Source of the DNA: Lepisosteus oculatus
Lineage: Eukaryota > Chordata > Actinopteri > Semionotiformes > Lepisosteidae
Assembly: GCF_040954835.1 (NCBI RefSeq)
Contig: NC_090711.1
Span: 9,183,501-9,247,500 of the forward strand
Direction: 5' to 3'
Length of the DNA: 64,000 nucleotides
Part shown: positions 11,801 through 25,734 of the stretch, one piece after another
Layout of the letters: each line of letters starts with the position of its first letter
How positions within the stretch are numbered: position 1 is the first letter of the stretch
Made by a program: the position numbers and the translations under genes
Notes under the pieces: model-generated
What the model saw: the letters and a program-made list of their open reading frames with translations, nothing else
What the model was told of the DNA's origin: nothing
The model's database searches: none

Positions 11801-14800
11801 GGGTGAGGCAGCACGGTGATGTCATTCGGACGAAATGGCTGGGGGGCGTTCAGATGTAAAGGAGAACTGCTCTGCAGTGGCACTATCTCCAGCAGCTCAG
11901 ACTGAAAACACAGAAGCAGATCTGTGTCTCTAATTTTATAGTGCATTCCGGTGTTTACACTTAGAGGGAAATGGCATAAATTCAAGAACAAATGGTCTGA
12001 CATCTTCCTCATGACTTTACAAACTAAATAATATTCTTTACACTTTCCTGACAAGGTTTCTGGGCAATCAGGGCTCCTTACACCCTTATTTATGTTGGTC
12101 ATACAGTATAATCCACATCTCCATTTTAGACACCAACAGAAAGAATAGAAATTCAGATAAAAGGTTACGATATGAAACAACACAGCGCTAACACACGTTT
12201 CAGAAGATCGGCTTCACACCGCATGGTTAAAGACCTGTTCAAGCCTGCCACTCAAACCCCAAGGACTTAAGACAGGGATTTTTTTTTTCTTTTGATATTG
12301 AGGAACATAACAGAAAATGTGTTAACATGTTGAAATGCGTTAATGTTTTAAATTCTGAGCTTCTACCACAAAATCTTTTTAAGTATCACGGTGATCAAAA
12401 ACCAATGTATTTTTTTTAGATCTCTATATATCTGAAATAAAAAAATGAATGTGTAAAATAATCAAGGACATACCTGTATACAAAACTCTTTTTTGTTTCA
12501 AATTGTTCAAGAAAGATACAATCTATTAAGTCTGAAATGAGAGTTAATATTTTTATGCCCACCTGAATTTTTGACAGTGCCACTCTGTATGTATTGGTGC
12601 TCTTCTATTTTTCTAAATAATTCAATACTGCTTATTATTGAAACTGGTGTGAAAAACATTCCTGCTTAGCTATGTTCCTAGGTCTTCTCGTATCACAACC
12701 AGAGCAATAATTTCAAATCTCCGATTTCTTCATTGTGCTGTGGGTGACAGTTGTAATGAAAAGGGAAGGTCAGTCTTTCCAGATGTTATATAAATCCACA
12801 TGTATTTTTCCATGATAAGAACACTTTCCATTTGTACTGTAGTAATTTGTGATCTCAATTGGATGATATGCAACACCAAAACATATATAGACCCTTCACC
12901 ATGTTTCACTATTGGATGGAAACATACTGTGTGGTATTGTATGCCACTCTTTTGCTAGATCTGTAGTCTTTTGTCACTGATGGACATCTTGAACGTATCT
13001 GCCTATAGGACTTCATCCTCATCAAATAAGCAACCATGTTCTGAAGGTTTTACTTTATCTTTAGACTTTGGAAATGTTTTTTTTTCTGAGGCTGACCATG
13101 TAATACCACTCATTTATATATTCTACCTACAGTAAAAAGAGCTGTGGTTCCATGTATTTTATTCAATTTGTGTCTTAAAACTCTTCTTTCTATTTCTGAA
13201 ATGTTTAATATATAAATATGGATCATACTTTCTGTACACTGCTGTGCTAAAGGTTCACACAATATTTGTGTTTTCTTCAACTGTTACCACTTTAAGGGGC
13301 AGCACAGCCTATATTGGGGGAGAAGAAACCAAGCTCATCATTTAGCAATGTTTCAATGAAATCGAAGCAATCAGAAGGAAGGTTAAACTATAAACGCGCT
13401 GCCAATATGTGGCAAGTCTAATCCATCACATTTAATTATCCAATCAAATTGATTGATCACTGTCAGGTGTTCCCTATCAACATCATCTGTTCTACTCAAC
13501 ATATCCATTAAAATGGTTCTTTTGTATGATAAAATACAGACCTATCATGATTAACAGTGACTACGTAATCAGTTAAAATTGGATTTTTAATGATTTTCCT
13601 ACAACTCAACGATGATTTTTAGAGTTGTGTTTCTGCATAAAGAAGTAAAAACAATGAATAAAAGGATTTTTACTTTGGTCTTTGTATGTACAGTATGTAA
13701 CGCAAGAACATGAATACAGTATATAACTTATGTATTACTGTGAGAAAGTGAATGTTTATCGGGAAACATTAGTTGTAGCTGATGAAGGCCCTGCAGTGAA
13801 TCTTGAGTGAGTTAATACAGTAAACACCCAGTTATGTGCCAGTTTTCATCTGTAGCTATAAAAGACCATGGGTGTTGAGCTGCCGGGCTCTGAAAGAAGC
13901 TCGCTTTTGCCATGTTGTCTCTGATAGCACAGAATTAATCACAGCCATGAATACTCACCACACAAGAAGACAAACCAGCTATATTTAGCAAATGATTAAT
14001 ACAGCATAAGATTTGTCACTTTAAATATAGCATGCTAATTTTAAATATCGGGCTGCCTGGCACTAACTGAAAAAGATTTAACCATTTTCATATATGTAGC
14101 TGATGGAAGTAAATCAAGATGCTACAGCAAAGAAATGTCACCTGAGAGAACAGGCTTGTACCTCTTTACAGGCAGCAGCTATTAACACCAGCAAACCCAA
14201 CCTTTTCCTAGTTGAAAATCCATCTAAATTTATGTCTTTAAGATCCAGAAACAGACATTTCTGTCCTGCTATGACTGTGTCCGGTTCAGCATGGTGAGCG
14301 GGCATGCAAAATATAAACTACCGTTCCCCTGTTTTTGTTGCTGAGCTTCTAAAGAGGAGAATTGTTCAGCCCTCAGAAAATATCATCTAACAAAGAGGAG
14401 CTGTAAAACATGTGGCTGGTACACAAGAGTGCCCATGACTTAACATGCTCTTTCTGAAAATAGAAATAGCTTGCAGTGATGATTCACATCCTGTTACACT
14501 GAGTCCGGTTATATAAGTTGAACTTCCAATGGTGGGGCAGGTGCAGGGGATCTCCCAAATGCAGAAGGAGGGGTACGGTGCACCTGCAAGTTCGCTCATT
14601 GACTTTATGAATAATCGCATGCAAAGTGTGAGAAAATCATTCACCTTTTCTAACTTTTAATGTACTACTGTGAACATGCAGCTATTCAGCGCTCATCTGA
14701 TTAGCACAAATTATTGTTAAGCAGGGCCAGGCATTCCCTGTGTGCTCCTGCACAGTCTGTCATGGGTGAAACAATATTTACTTTACCCAGCCAGTTTTGT

Positions 14801-16319
14801 CGGTATGATAACCACCTTAATAAGGTGGCGTGGATTCCTGTTTTAAATGCATGCTGATGGAAAAGCAACACGCTGCTGGGGAGGGAAGACTGCTGAGTGA
14901 AGGGGACCCAGCTCAGGGCCATGGCCAGGAGCAGACACAGCTGGAGCCTCAGGAATGAAGTCAAAGCCATGTGGACAAAAGCAAGGATGTCATGAAAAAT
15001 CATCCAAATAGCTGCATGTCTACACCAGATTCTCTACAGTACCCCAGGCAATAGCTTTTACTATACAGCACAGTGCCAGCCTGTCCACACAGATTTTGTT
15101 CCACAGTTTTGGGTTCGGAACACTGGCTAGTCTAGGTCTAGGTGGCTCAGAGATATTGCACTACCTGCACAAATTACAACCCCCCTCATAACCCCTCTGG
15201 GCCACTTCCTTTAGTGTTTCTAAGTCATGAGCCTGTATGCCACCTGACTGTTGCTCTTTTGGTGTAAAAGCTCTGAGCTGAGAATTAACCCAGGTGGGAT
15301 CCTATATGTAATGGGTTTATTTCTTTAACAAAATACAAATGCAATGGCAGAGTTTCCAGGGGAACCCTAAGGAGGGCTCAAGTACAGCAACTTGTAGTGC
15401 AGATGAACTACTGAGCCGTGCTAATATAAAGGCAACACTCATCTCCCGTGCCACATGTCGTCTGCTCATCTGGTTGACATAAAGCCAGGCAGACACAAAA
15501 AAACAAAACACAGTCAGCAGGGGTGTGACTTCTGACACGATCTATGAAGTCTTGACACGACTGTTGCCTCCTCTTCAACATTTACTTGTTATGTCTAATG
15601 ATTCCTCAGCTGCACAGAGCAGAAAAAGAGATAATTGCAGAAAAGGAATATTGGGACGCAAGAAAAATATCTGCTAGTAAAAGTCGCATGTATCCTTACT
15701 TCTACTAACTAATCAGGATGGGGCAACAAAACTCTCTGACTTCTGCTAGGTATGATTGCAGAGCATTGGACACCTGTTCCTTAATTCACAAGCGACAGGA
15801 CAGTTGACACAAAACTCTCAAGGCCTGCAGTTTTACGGCCAGTCTTCTTCAAGTCATAGCTGACTTGGATGTGTAAAGAAAATACCAAGCTCGCCAGCAC
15901 TGGATGTTGTCATAACACTAGGGAGCATTTTATCTTACTTAATTTTGTTTTCCTTGTGGTAATTCTATCTGTAACCACACACTAATGTATTTAAAAGGTT
16001 GGGCATCATTATTTTCCTCACTGAGTTACTTCTGATTTATTACTGCTTCTCCAGATAAGGTCCTGTGCTGGACACAGAGATTAATAAGATTACCTGCTCT
16101 GAGATCATTTCTCTCTCAGTTAATGCAGCTCAGTGTTAGCACTGAATAAATGTGTGCTAACATTGTTACTCATCAACAGATACTTGGTGGGATCTAACAG
16201 CTAAATCACAGTGTCTGTACAGAACACACAACATCACTGAATGCTGTAAAAGAAAACATCAGTTCAGAATTAGATATTTGCATTTGCTCATAAAAACAAA
16301 GTATCACTTACAATATGGT

Positions 16320-16390
16320 CTACACTAACAGGCTGAAGGAACTGAACCCTACACTGACAGACTGAAGGAACTAAACCCTACACTGACAGG
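16320..16390 (+). repeat. 29-bp tandem repeat, about 2.4 units
   Basis: The unit begins CTACACTGACAGACTGAAGG and occurs at 16,320-16,348 and 16,349-16,377, with a partial third unit. Confidence 0.85.
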
Positions 16391-19300
16391 AACTGTATTC
16401 CAACTGGATGAATTAAATACTAACTACCAAACAGGAAAGATGGACTTTCTCGCATTTGTAACTTTTCTTATGTTCTAATTACTTTTTTTAGTTTTTAATA
16501 TTTGACTTTCCTACCATGCTCAGTGTATTATCTACTAATGAGATTTAAACTTACTTTACCAATTTAAACTCAATTTACCATTCTCTGTTGAATTGTGCAC
16601 AAAAATCAAATGCTGATGATCATTCTGGGGCTTGCAGCTGGGAAGTGTTGTGGTTCATAGCACCAGACCAGGAGCACATGTCTCAGTGATGGAGGACTGA
16701 TTGATTGGAGATGAGCTGCAGTTAACTGACATGACAGCACTGTCTGTTTACACATGTTCTATAGCACACATTGCACCTACCAAACATTTTAACAAATAGT
16801 TTTTGGGATAATCATTTCTTAAACCAAAGTGTACATAAAAACGAACATTGATACTGTACATGCAGAACGATAGTCAATGACAATGGGCAAGGTGGCCTGC
16901 CAACTAAAGTAGTCTTTTTCTGGCAATTTATCCCGTTCATCCCATGCCTTTTCATTTCTTTTCCAAGAGACAGCAAGGATGCATTCTGTTTCAGATCACG
17001 TCTCTTAAATTTTATAGGACGCTTACTCACGGTAAGCACAATCTTCAAGCAATTTATAACGAGACTTGTTACAGTAGGACAGAAGTGCCTTGAAAGAGCT
17101 GCAAGTCATACAGATTACACAAATATGGTGTCAACACATTTCAAACAATAATTTACATGGTTATCACACCATGGAACTGAACAGGGATAGAGCGTTAAAA
17201 AGATTAGGCCGAATGGAAGAAAGGTAATTACACTAAATGTAGCTGTATAGCTGAACCAGTTCAATTTTTAATAAAAAAAATAAGGAAATGTATTGGTAAT
17301 GGGCATGGGATTTATTGGTACATTTCTTTTTTTTTCTAAAATGGCACCAAAGAAACACCTCATAGGTTAAACACAGTCAGTCGTCCGAAGAGATTTTGCA
17401 TTGATTTGTCAGAAGAAAGCCAGCTAAGGTCATCAGAGCCCATGTGAAACAGCAACCGAAAACGTTACTGTGAGTCAAAGGGGTCAAAGGAACTAAAGAG
17501 AAAGGAACTTCCAACTACATTTGACATCTAACTGGATAATTTCATATGAATGAGCTGGGATCTCTCTTCTGAATTTCACTCAATTTCCCCTGAAGAAGAA
17601 CTGCAGACATAGAGCAGCAGATCAGGAACCTGATCAGGAAATTACTGTAGGTAGAGCTAAGGGAATTATTCATCTGAGCATTTCCAATGGGTCTTGGAGC
17701 ACTGCAAATTGTGCAAATTAAAGCAATATTACTCCCAAGAGTTTATTTAGAAGTAAGAAATAACATTGCAGTTAAAAAGATTTCCAATCATAAGTGTTCT
17801 ATTATATTACCTGTTTTGAAAAGCATACGGAGGATATGGTAATAGGGTATCTTATTTTGAAAAAACAGAAATATTGAAATTTTATAGAACCCGCGAATTC
17901 TATTCAATCAAATTTGCAATTAACTAATCAGAGGAAAAGTAATCCATACTACAGCCCTTCATTGTTAAGTAACATCGAGTTTGTGTATTTAAAGCCTCCT
18001 TTGTAGAAGTATAGAAGTGTTTAAACCAGGTTGCACCAGCAATAGCAAAGGGTTGAAGGGACTGATCAAATTGTGCCTTTCCAGATTCTATTTAAAAAAA
18101 AAATGTTGAGGTCTGATACAATCACATATTTATTAAACCATTAAAATCCAATCTGGAAAAGCAATATTAGAATTTCAAACAATAAATGTTATCACAGAAA
18201 TTCAAAATATGCTTGGGAGATGGAGCAAAATGATTTCTAAAGTACAAGTGGTCTAATCTAAGAGTGAAAGCAGAAGGTATCCACGCTCTTCAAAAATATT
18301 AAAGACAAATGTTAGAATGACTAGATACATTCAGATCATATAGTTAATTATATATAAATGAAAAGGAAGACAAAGGCCTTTATGCAAATTGAAATTCCTG
18401 AGCTCCCACTTCAGCAGTTGCATGTTTCTGAGAAAAAAAAAGAGTTTTGCAAAAAGATTTAGAAACATTTGTCTGTGACTTTCATTAAATCAAGTTTTGC
18501 TTACAGCTTTGGAAGAGGAGACACAGGAACACAAACCAACAGTGACTATGGAGAAGTATTTTATGAGTGGATCACAATACTCCGTCTCTTCAATATTACC
18601 TTTTAGGAAATTTTTGCTAATTATGTGGCTGTTTCACAAAAACAGTCAAGTCTAAACTGTTGCAAGGGAACAGAGCTATAGGTAAGGTATTCCCTCATAA
18701 TCCTAAGGGGAACTAATTGATGGAGAAGAAGCTTTTACAGTCTGTTAATTAAGCTACAGTAAACACATAATGGCAACAAGGCTTTCATTAGGCTTTAGTA
18801 AGCTGTAAATGGAATCTGTATACTTAATAATGACTTGGTTATAGATTCCTCAGAATTAGTTATATGCCGTGAAGGTTAGGAAAGACAATTTCATTATCCT
18901 CCAGAGTACAAAAACAGTCAGAAAAGTATTTCATTTCATGAAGATTACCCCCACATGTTGTAATATCAGTTCTGTAATTCCACAGGTGTACCAAACATTT
19001 GCAGGAGTAAGGAGGGCTTATTCACCTTTGTAGGGTTTCAGGGACACATAGGCTTGTATCCTCCTTCCAGTCACTGGGATATGATTTACATGCTCACAGT
19101 GATGCACTGAGATTTATCCAGTACTGTCAGACAAATGCCCAGGCGATTGAATAGATCATTTTGTCTCTTCTGTCATGTGGTTCAAATCAGGGGAAGACTG
19201 CACCAGCTCTTCAATTATACACTGTCTTTTGTTTTGTGTTCTGTTTTCCCAGCTGCTTAAATGAATTCTTTCCCATCAGGTCAATTCCGAAAACAATGTA

Positions 19301-20877
19301 TTTCCAGTCTTATGCAATTTGTATCAGAAAAACCCGTAAAACCTGGGGAACAGAGGACAGAAAGGAATCGCTTTCCAAATGACTGACCCTGGGAGAGTGG
19401 ACAATGCTTCATTGTAGTATATTGTGTGTACCTTCCATCTAGGTAAAAAGCCTTCTGTCTTCCTTTACATCTGTAGTATCTTTATCTTTAGTATTACAGT
19501 TGTGCTTTGCCAGGAGTTGCATTTTGTCTGAGCCTGTGGGGGGAGGTGTAGCCAAAAACTCGACCTTCCAATTATTCCATTGCAAGAAACAGATCAATAA
19601 AGGGATAATTAATTTATACTCCTCTGAAAGGTCAAAGATCTTTTACTTTGTTTTTTGCTCCATTCCTTGGTTTTCGCTCAGACAATTCAATGGTGTTATG
19701 CCACAGAAATTTTAGCCATTTTGTTTTTAGAGACCAGTTAGTCCCAATAGTTCTGTATATTATAATAGAAGTAGTAGCCTTTTAGTTATTCAGATGTACT
19801 GTATAAGGAAGAACAAAAGATGCAATTACCGCTGATTTGATTTCAGTTCTCACGTAACTGAAAGAAATGCTCAACAAATACTACGCCTTTAAATACTGGT
19901 GCTATTTTAGTGAAATATTGGTAATACCTTTAGCACAATATTTTGACAACATCTTTTTTAAACTAACTTTTGACAAACATTTGAAAATGCAAAATGAAAT
20001 GCGATACTTTCTCCAAGAAGAAATTATAAAGGAAAAATACACCAACAAACAGAATTTGTGTTATTCACACATCATATATGGTACAGCTGTATATTGAAAA
20101 CCAGTTATGACCATTTGAATTAATTGAGCATGATGTCATTAATTCAATGACATTGTGTGGAAAGTGTAGACCCAGTGCATTAATTGTAATGTGTGGTAAC
20201 AATGCTATACACTAAACAGACATGTCAAGCAACCTTAAATTCATAACAAGATCATCTAGTTTTGTTTGAAGTCAACCAATTATTGTCCAGTGATGAACAC
20301 AATCAAGTATTAGATCTGATTAAAAAACCACAATGTTCAAACGTACTATTGAATGCTGCAGGTGGATGTCACAGAAACACGTCAGAGACAATACAATGCC
20401 AATTGGGGCATTGATGATAGAACATGTTCATGAGGTTATGCTTGAAGATGGCTTGCTGTTGGTTCTCTAAAGCATAATATCCACTAAAAGAGCACAACTG
20501 GTAACTGATAGCAATCTACCATTGGCACATACAGGAACAACGTACTCCACCCAGCTGAGTATACCCAACCCACTCATGCACATTCATGGTCTACAGGTCT
20601 TGTACTGCATCAAAACAATGCCCAAACCCCACACTGTGCAAACTGTTCAGACATTTTTGGAACAGCAATAGATTAAATGCTTTAAAAGATTTGTCATAAG
20701 CTGATGTGTTAGCTATGGCAATCTTGTCTACCATGTAAACCCACCACAGTTCCTTTGGATCTGTGCAGGGAGCTGGTTAACACTTGGAATATGGACTTTA
20801 TTGTAGATTTTATACTTGTGCAACACATCACTTTTCTATCCCATGCAGATTCCTTTTTTTGGGATAGTATATCTGTC

Positions 20878-21233
20878 CCATCCATTATTTCTACCTCTTT
20901 ATCCAGTACAGAGGGAGCCAGAGCCAAACCTGGCAAACAACAGGCTCAAGGCTGGATACACCCAGGATGGAATTCCAGTTCATCGCTGGCCACACACAGA
21001 CACAAACACAAACACACACAAACTCAAGCCAGGGCCAGTTTTAACACAAGCCAATTATCCTACCAGATGTCTTTGGACTCTGAGAAGAAAGACATTTGGA
21101 CTGGAGCTCCGGGGGGAAACCCACACAAACAGCTGTAGAATATGCAAACTTCACACAGACAGAGCCCCAGGTCTGCAATTGAACCCAGCACTTGCGAGAC
21201 AGCAAGCCCAACCTCTGCACCACTGTGCCACCA
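20878..21233 (-). repeat. tRNA-like SINE, near full length
   Basis: Read on the minus strand it starts with GGTGGCACAGTGGTGCAGAG, continues through a B-box-like element, GTGTGAAGTTTGCATATTC and CATCCTGGGTGTATCCAGC, and ends in the family's diverged 3' part. It is a diverged copy of the element at 30,405-30,722. Confidence 0.75.
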
Positions 21234-21331
21234 GGTGCAGTGTGCTTTATTGCTGCTTTGTTTATTCATACTCGAGTAAACAGTAACACAATGAGCAGAT
21301 CCCACAGCACCCTGGCTGACAGGAGCTAGAG

Positions 21332-21364
21332 TGTTGTGGTGTGCACGTCTTGCACACCACAACA
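21332..21364. repeat. perfect 14-bp inverted repeat with 5-bp loop
   Basis: TGTTGTGGTGTGCA (21,332-21,345) faces its exact complement at 21,351-21,364 across CGTCT. It is close to the 5' head of the SINE at 20,878-21,233. Confidence 0.85.
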
Positions 21365-23967
21365 ACTCTTGTCACATGCTTGTGCGTTTGTGAGCCTGTA
21401 GTGCAAGCAGTGATAGGGTAGAGGTGGCCATGCGCTGGGGTGACGTCTGTTCGGTAACATGTTCCCTGCACTGAGCCCTGTTATATCAGCAGCATTCCTC
21501 ATTGATGCTCAAATTTGCTGAATTTAGAAGAAGGTGTGTCATAACAGTAAAGCTAAATTAAGCAACAACTGTTAGGTCAAAATTGTATGTTGTGTTTGAA
21601 GGAAGGAGAGAAAAAAATAAGGAAATAATTGCCCATTCCAAATAGTAAAAATGTAATTATACTTTACGTCCTCTCCTACCAGAAGGGAAGGATAAAGTAG
21701 CTTCTCCTGCACTATGGGGGTGCAGAGATATTCCCATAGCACTGTGGGTCACCATGGAAACCACTAAATATATGAAGAACACTATCATCAGCTTCTCCCT
21801 TGATAACTAATTTCTCACCATAATGAAAGGGTTCAGTCACTCATTTGTCCATCTCGACTTAACGGTTATAAAAAAGAAAATGATTATATATTATATTATT
21901 ATGCTGTCATGTGTGTCCTCTCTGAAGCATTATGCTAGCTGCATAAGACCACACTAAATAAACCTTTTAACAGTAAAGCAAAGCTTGAGACTATAGGCCT
22001 GGGTGGTACTCAGTTGACTTGGGCTCTTTTATGCGTTATCATCTTGTTGCCTTGTTGTGACAATACACACTGTTAACTGGAAAAGACTGGGGAACATAGC
22101 ACTGCAGAAGCAAGAGAGGCTATTTTAAACTGAACAACATGGCATCACTTATCTGACAGTCAGAAGCCACATTTAGACCTTATTTGATTATTACAGAAAC
22201 CTTGTTCATTTAATGGCTTGTAACCACAGCACTTTAAAAGCCACCTAGCGACTAAATTGAAATAAAACTATACTCTATCCAACCTCTCGATTATTTCTTT
22301 CTGTTTGACAACACCTGGAATAAAGACAAGCTGTCAATGTGCCAAATAAACAGTATCCGCGCTGCCCCTGAGACACCACTGATATTGGATCTCCAAATCT
22401 ACTGACGCTGCAGGTTGCTAGGTAAAAACAGTTATACGCATAAAACAGTTTTTTTTTCCGAAAATGGATTTAAAGCTCCAAGAGGAACATTTTCCGCAAT
22501 TTTTACATTCGGTGTTGCGTAGAAAAGCAAATTAAAATACAATTAGTTATCGCTTTGAACGTAAAACTCGATATCGATTATAATTGTCTTTATATACGTT
22601 ACAATAAGAGCGTGAAACTACGGATTTTACAAAATTTCTAAAAAACTTAAACAGGGATTTCACGAATTTAACCTTTAGGGAGCTCATGATATCTTTGCTT
22701 TGTTTTCATCTCCTGACAGTAAAACACACACGCATGAAAATTATTGGTGATGTAATCTCTCATTTCATTTCGCACGTCTCAGTTGTCTTATCAATTAAAG
22801 TTCGTGCATTTGACAATAAAATAAAGTTAGAATCTCACCATTGCAGTTGCTAGTCTTGGGTAGATCCGCACTGCATATACTGTACACGCAACAGAATTTT
22901 GTGCACAATGCGAGAAAGCGCTTAACGTTCATTGTTATTTCCTGTATGAAATGATTACACGTGAGCTCATAATATTACGTAATTGGTATAAACTAGTACA
23001 TTAAACTTTAAATACGTGAAGTTTCAGATATGTTTGATGCAGTTTGTTCTGTTTTGTAGCAACCAGGTCGTGTAATCTAACAATTTAGCAGCAGTCCTAC
23101 CCCCATTTGTACTATACGTCTTTACTGCTCTCGCACAGAAACTAAAAACACACCTGCATACACATTCTAAACAGAACATGTTCCCTTGAACTGGTAATAC
23201 AAAAGACTGACAGACGCACGGATATATCCACTGTGAGAACAGTTGATCATAGAGGTAATATCAAACAAAGGGTGATTTGTTGTAGTAAACCTGGAAGTAG
23301 AATCGTCTTTATTTAAGCTATAGATTCCTGAATATTACCCACTTCGATATTTTAACTCGTTTAAGAGGTCACTTCAAAGAGTGAAAAACCTGTTAAATAC
23401 TTTGATGAGATTCTTTTTCTTCTTTACTTGCAATGCACATTGGTTCAAGATCCAGTCATTATTAATGTGAAGAGGGCGTTCATATGCTTGAAGCTATTAT
23501 GGCAATCAAATGAATTACACAAAATAAAGTGTGACTTTGTGCACGTTATGGTACCATCATTTGAATTCAATCTTTAAGCCGTACACTGCATAGGTTATGC
23601 CATCAAAGCATGTGTTTATCTATACAAGAGTCCACGTGAACAATCTGCACAGAAATGAACCTCATCAAATGTGTTCTACTCCAGATTTGAAAAACGTTTC
23701 CCCCATTATCACTGGCTGTTACCAAAACAATGTGCTGACTGAAAGAAAAAAGCTTTGACAGGTTCCTCATGATACATAAATAATCCAATCTCTTTGGTAT
23801 GATGCATATGCTTTGCTTAACTACTGATACATCTGCAGGCTTTACAAAAACAAGTCGTTTGTACAATCTACAGATCTGACACAACTTCAATCACAGAGAT
23901 GCAGGAACTTTCTAATTAGCCTAAGATCTTTTGACTTGAATATTTTGGAAATTCGTATCCAGTGTTT

Positions 23968-24284
23968 CCATTCATCCATTTTCTAACCACTTGTCCAGTC
24001 CTGGCTTGTGGGGGGGGGGGGCTGGAGCCTATCTCGGGAAGCAACTGGAATAAGGCAGGACACACCCTGGATGGGACACCACTGCCGGACAGACACACAG
24101 ACGAAAAAACACAAACGTGCACCCACTCACACATACGTCCAATTATCCCAGAAGATAGTCAATCTACTGGTACGTCTTTGGTCTTGGGAGGAACATACAG
24201 GCTCCACACAGACAGCACCCCAGGCCCAGAAACGAAGCCAGAGCCCTGGAGCAGCAGTGCTCCCCACAGCGCCACCCTGCCACC
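23968..24284 (-). repeat. tRNA-like SINE, near full length
   Basis: Minus-strand copy of the same family. Its 3' end reads AAAATGGATGAATGG on the minus strand, the short repeat tail typical of this family. A run of about 12 G lies inside it near 24,010. Confidence 0.75.
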
Positions 24285-25628
24285 TACCTGCCTTTCAAAA
24301 ACATTCAAAAGATTCGTCCACGTTCACACTTTTGTTAATCATATTCTAATTAATTGAGCTTCGCTCTATAATTCAGATGATTGAGAGCAAAATTATTGAG
24401 ATAAGAATGTGTTCCCAACGAGCCCCATCCTTCACAGGGTGATAAATAAATTGGTCATATGTGACTCAAAACTGGTGATCTCATTGTGGCACGTCAAAGC
24501 TGCTAAAAAGGCATCGACTCCAAATGTCTAGAGAAAGTTTGGAATTGCTACCTTGCCTGCCCCAGACTAAGACCTATCCGTGATTTGTTATGAAGGAAAT
24601 TCAAGTGCCCTTTCCCCACACACAGAGGAATGGAAAACAAAGGCATACGAAAGAAAGTTCTCGTTTATTTTATATTGTAGGGCCGCCTCTTCACATACAG
24701 TCCTGTCACCTACCCGTTATACTGTGCAGGGATACCGTGGTCTCTCACACTCTCGCACAAACACATACAGGCTAAGAAAAGCTTCTTAAAGATTTGCATG
24801 AGAAATGAAAGGGACCTGAAAAATCCCTTTCCTATCACCGGAAAAGTCACAAGGCAGTCATGGTTAGGCCCGCTGGCGATCGCTATTTTCATTTTTTCCT
24901 GTCTGATTTTCCAGTGCAGGTACAGTATACCGCACGAATTGCTTTGATAGGGTAACGTTGCAAAACCGTGGGGAGAGGGGAGAAACGGCAGGCCGGTTTT
25001 GAGTCATTTTGCTGAGCTTTGCAATTAGCTATTTCTAGGCAATCCCGTGTTGTGATTGAACGGACCCTCGTGAAAATGTATTCCACTCTCCTGAAAGCTC
25101 CGTCGGTTATGCATGTTAGAAAAGCCTTTCAATCAGCACGCTACATGGAGCATATTAATGCAGATAAGAACCGCTTTGTAGAGTATCTTTACAGCTAGGG
25201 CGCCTTACTACAGGGTAGTCAATTAAGCAACACCTTCAACGCCAGAAGTCATTAAAATATTGCAAAAAAAGAAATTATTCCGTTTTTTTAATAACATATA
25301 AAATTAATTTAATTTAAAGAAACACGGCTTGTGCATGGTCAAGACGATTCAAGCCCTCACTCAATTCACTCTGCAGTTGATCAACGGGAAGAATAAACCA
25401 TAAAGGGCATTAATTTGCCAGTGCGGTCGCCCGCGTTAGTCCCCAGCCCAGCATAATCGGTGGGGATAGAGCACGACTGGTACGGAGGAACGTTATTTCC
25501 CCCGAAAATAAGCCAACACAAAGTCAAAGAGGAAACCGCGTTAGATTTCAGCCGAGAAACGACATCTACCACCCCCTCAACGGAGCTATTCTCTCCGTCA
25601 GAAACGCATGCCAGCGAGCTCCGCTTAC

Positions 25629-25734
25629 CTGTGCCGTGCGCGTGATCGATGCTGGATTCGGCGAGGATGTTCGGGTCACTTTGAGATCTTCCCCGCTGCA
25701 GCAGACAACTGTCTATTCCATCGGACGTAGCCAT
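25629..25734 (-). CDS. PHACTR3: PHACTR3 first coding exon (partial gene)
   Basis: Phosphatase and actin regulators bind PP1 and G-actin through C-terminal RPEL repeats, which lie outside this window. The exon reads MATSDGIDSCLLQRGRSQSD and continues with PNILAESSIDHAHGTG. This matches what I recall of the PHACTR3 N-terminus, including the block RGRSQSDP followed by L(T/A)(D/E)SS. The start is the ATG at 25,734. The reading frame is also open upstream, but the resemblance begins at this Met. The exon ends in phase 1 at 25,629 with donor GTAAGC (G at 25,628). No further PHACTR3 exon is seen to the left, so intron 1 would exceed 25 kb. A related PHACTR paralogue is possible; PHACTR3 fits best. 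Confidence 0.75.

Larger units (their letters stand above)
91..25628 (-). other. probable PHACTR3 intron 1, no recognised coding exon
   Basis: I find no exon of a known protein in this AT-rich stretch. Since the PHACTR3 exon at 25,629 ends at a good splice donor and the gene runs leftwards, the stretch is most simply its long first intron. It contains two full SINE copies near the right end, a SINE3-like copy at 2,092-2,655, microsatellites, pyrimidine-rich tracts (about 500-1,150 and 10,510-10,620), a CpG-richer patch near 4,500-5,250 and a GC-rich open frame at 11,560-11,901, each listed separately. The intron assignment is inferred, not seen. Confidence 0.5.

Noticed and set aside
20755-21365. 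Several open frames of 100-156 codons on both strands
   Set aside because: They fall inside a SINE copy and its flank; the same peptides would arise from other copies at 23,968 and 28,261.
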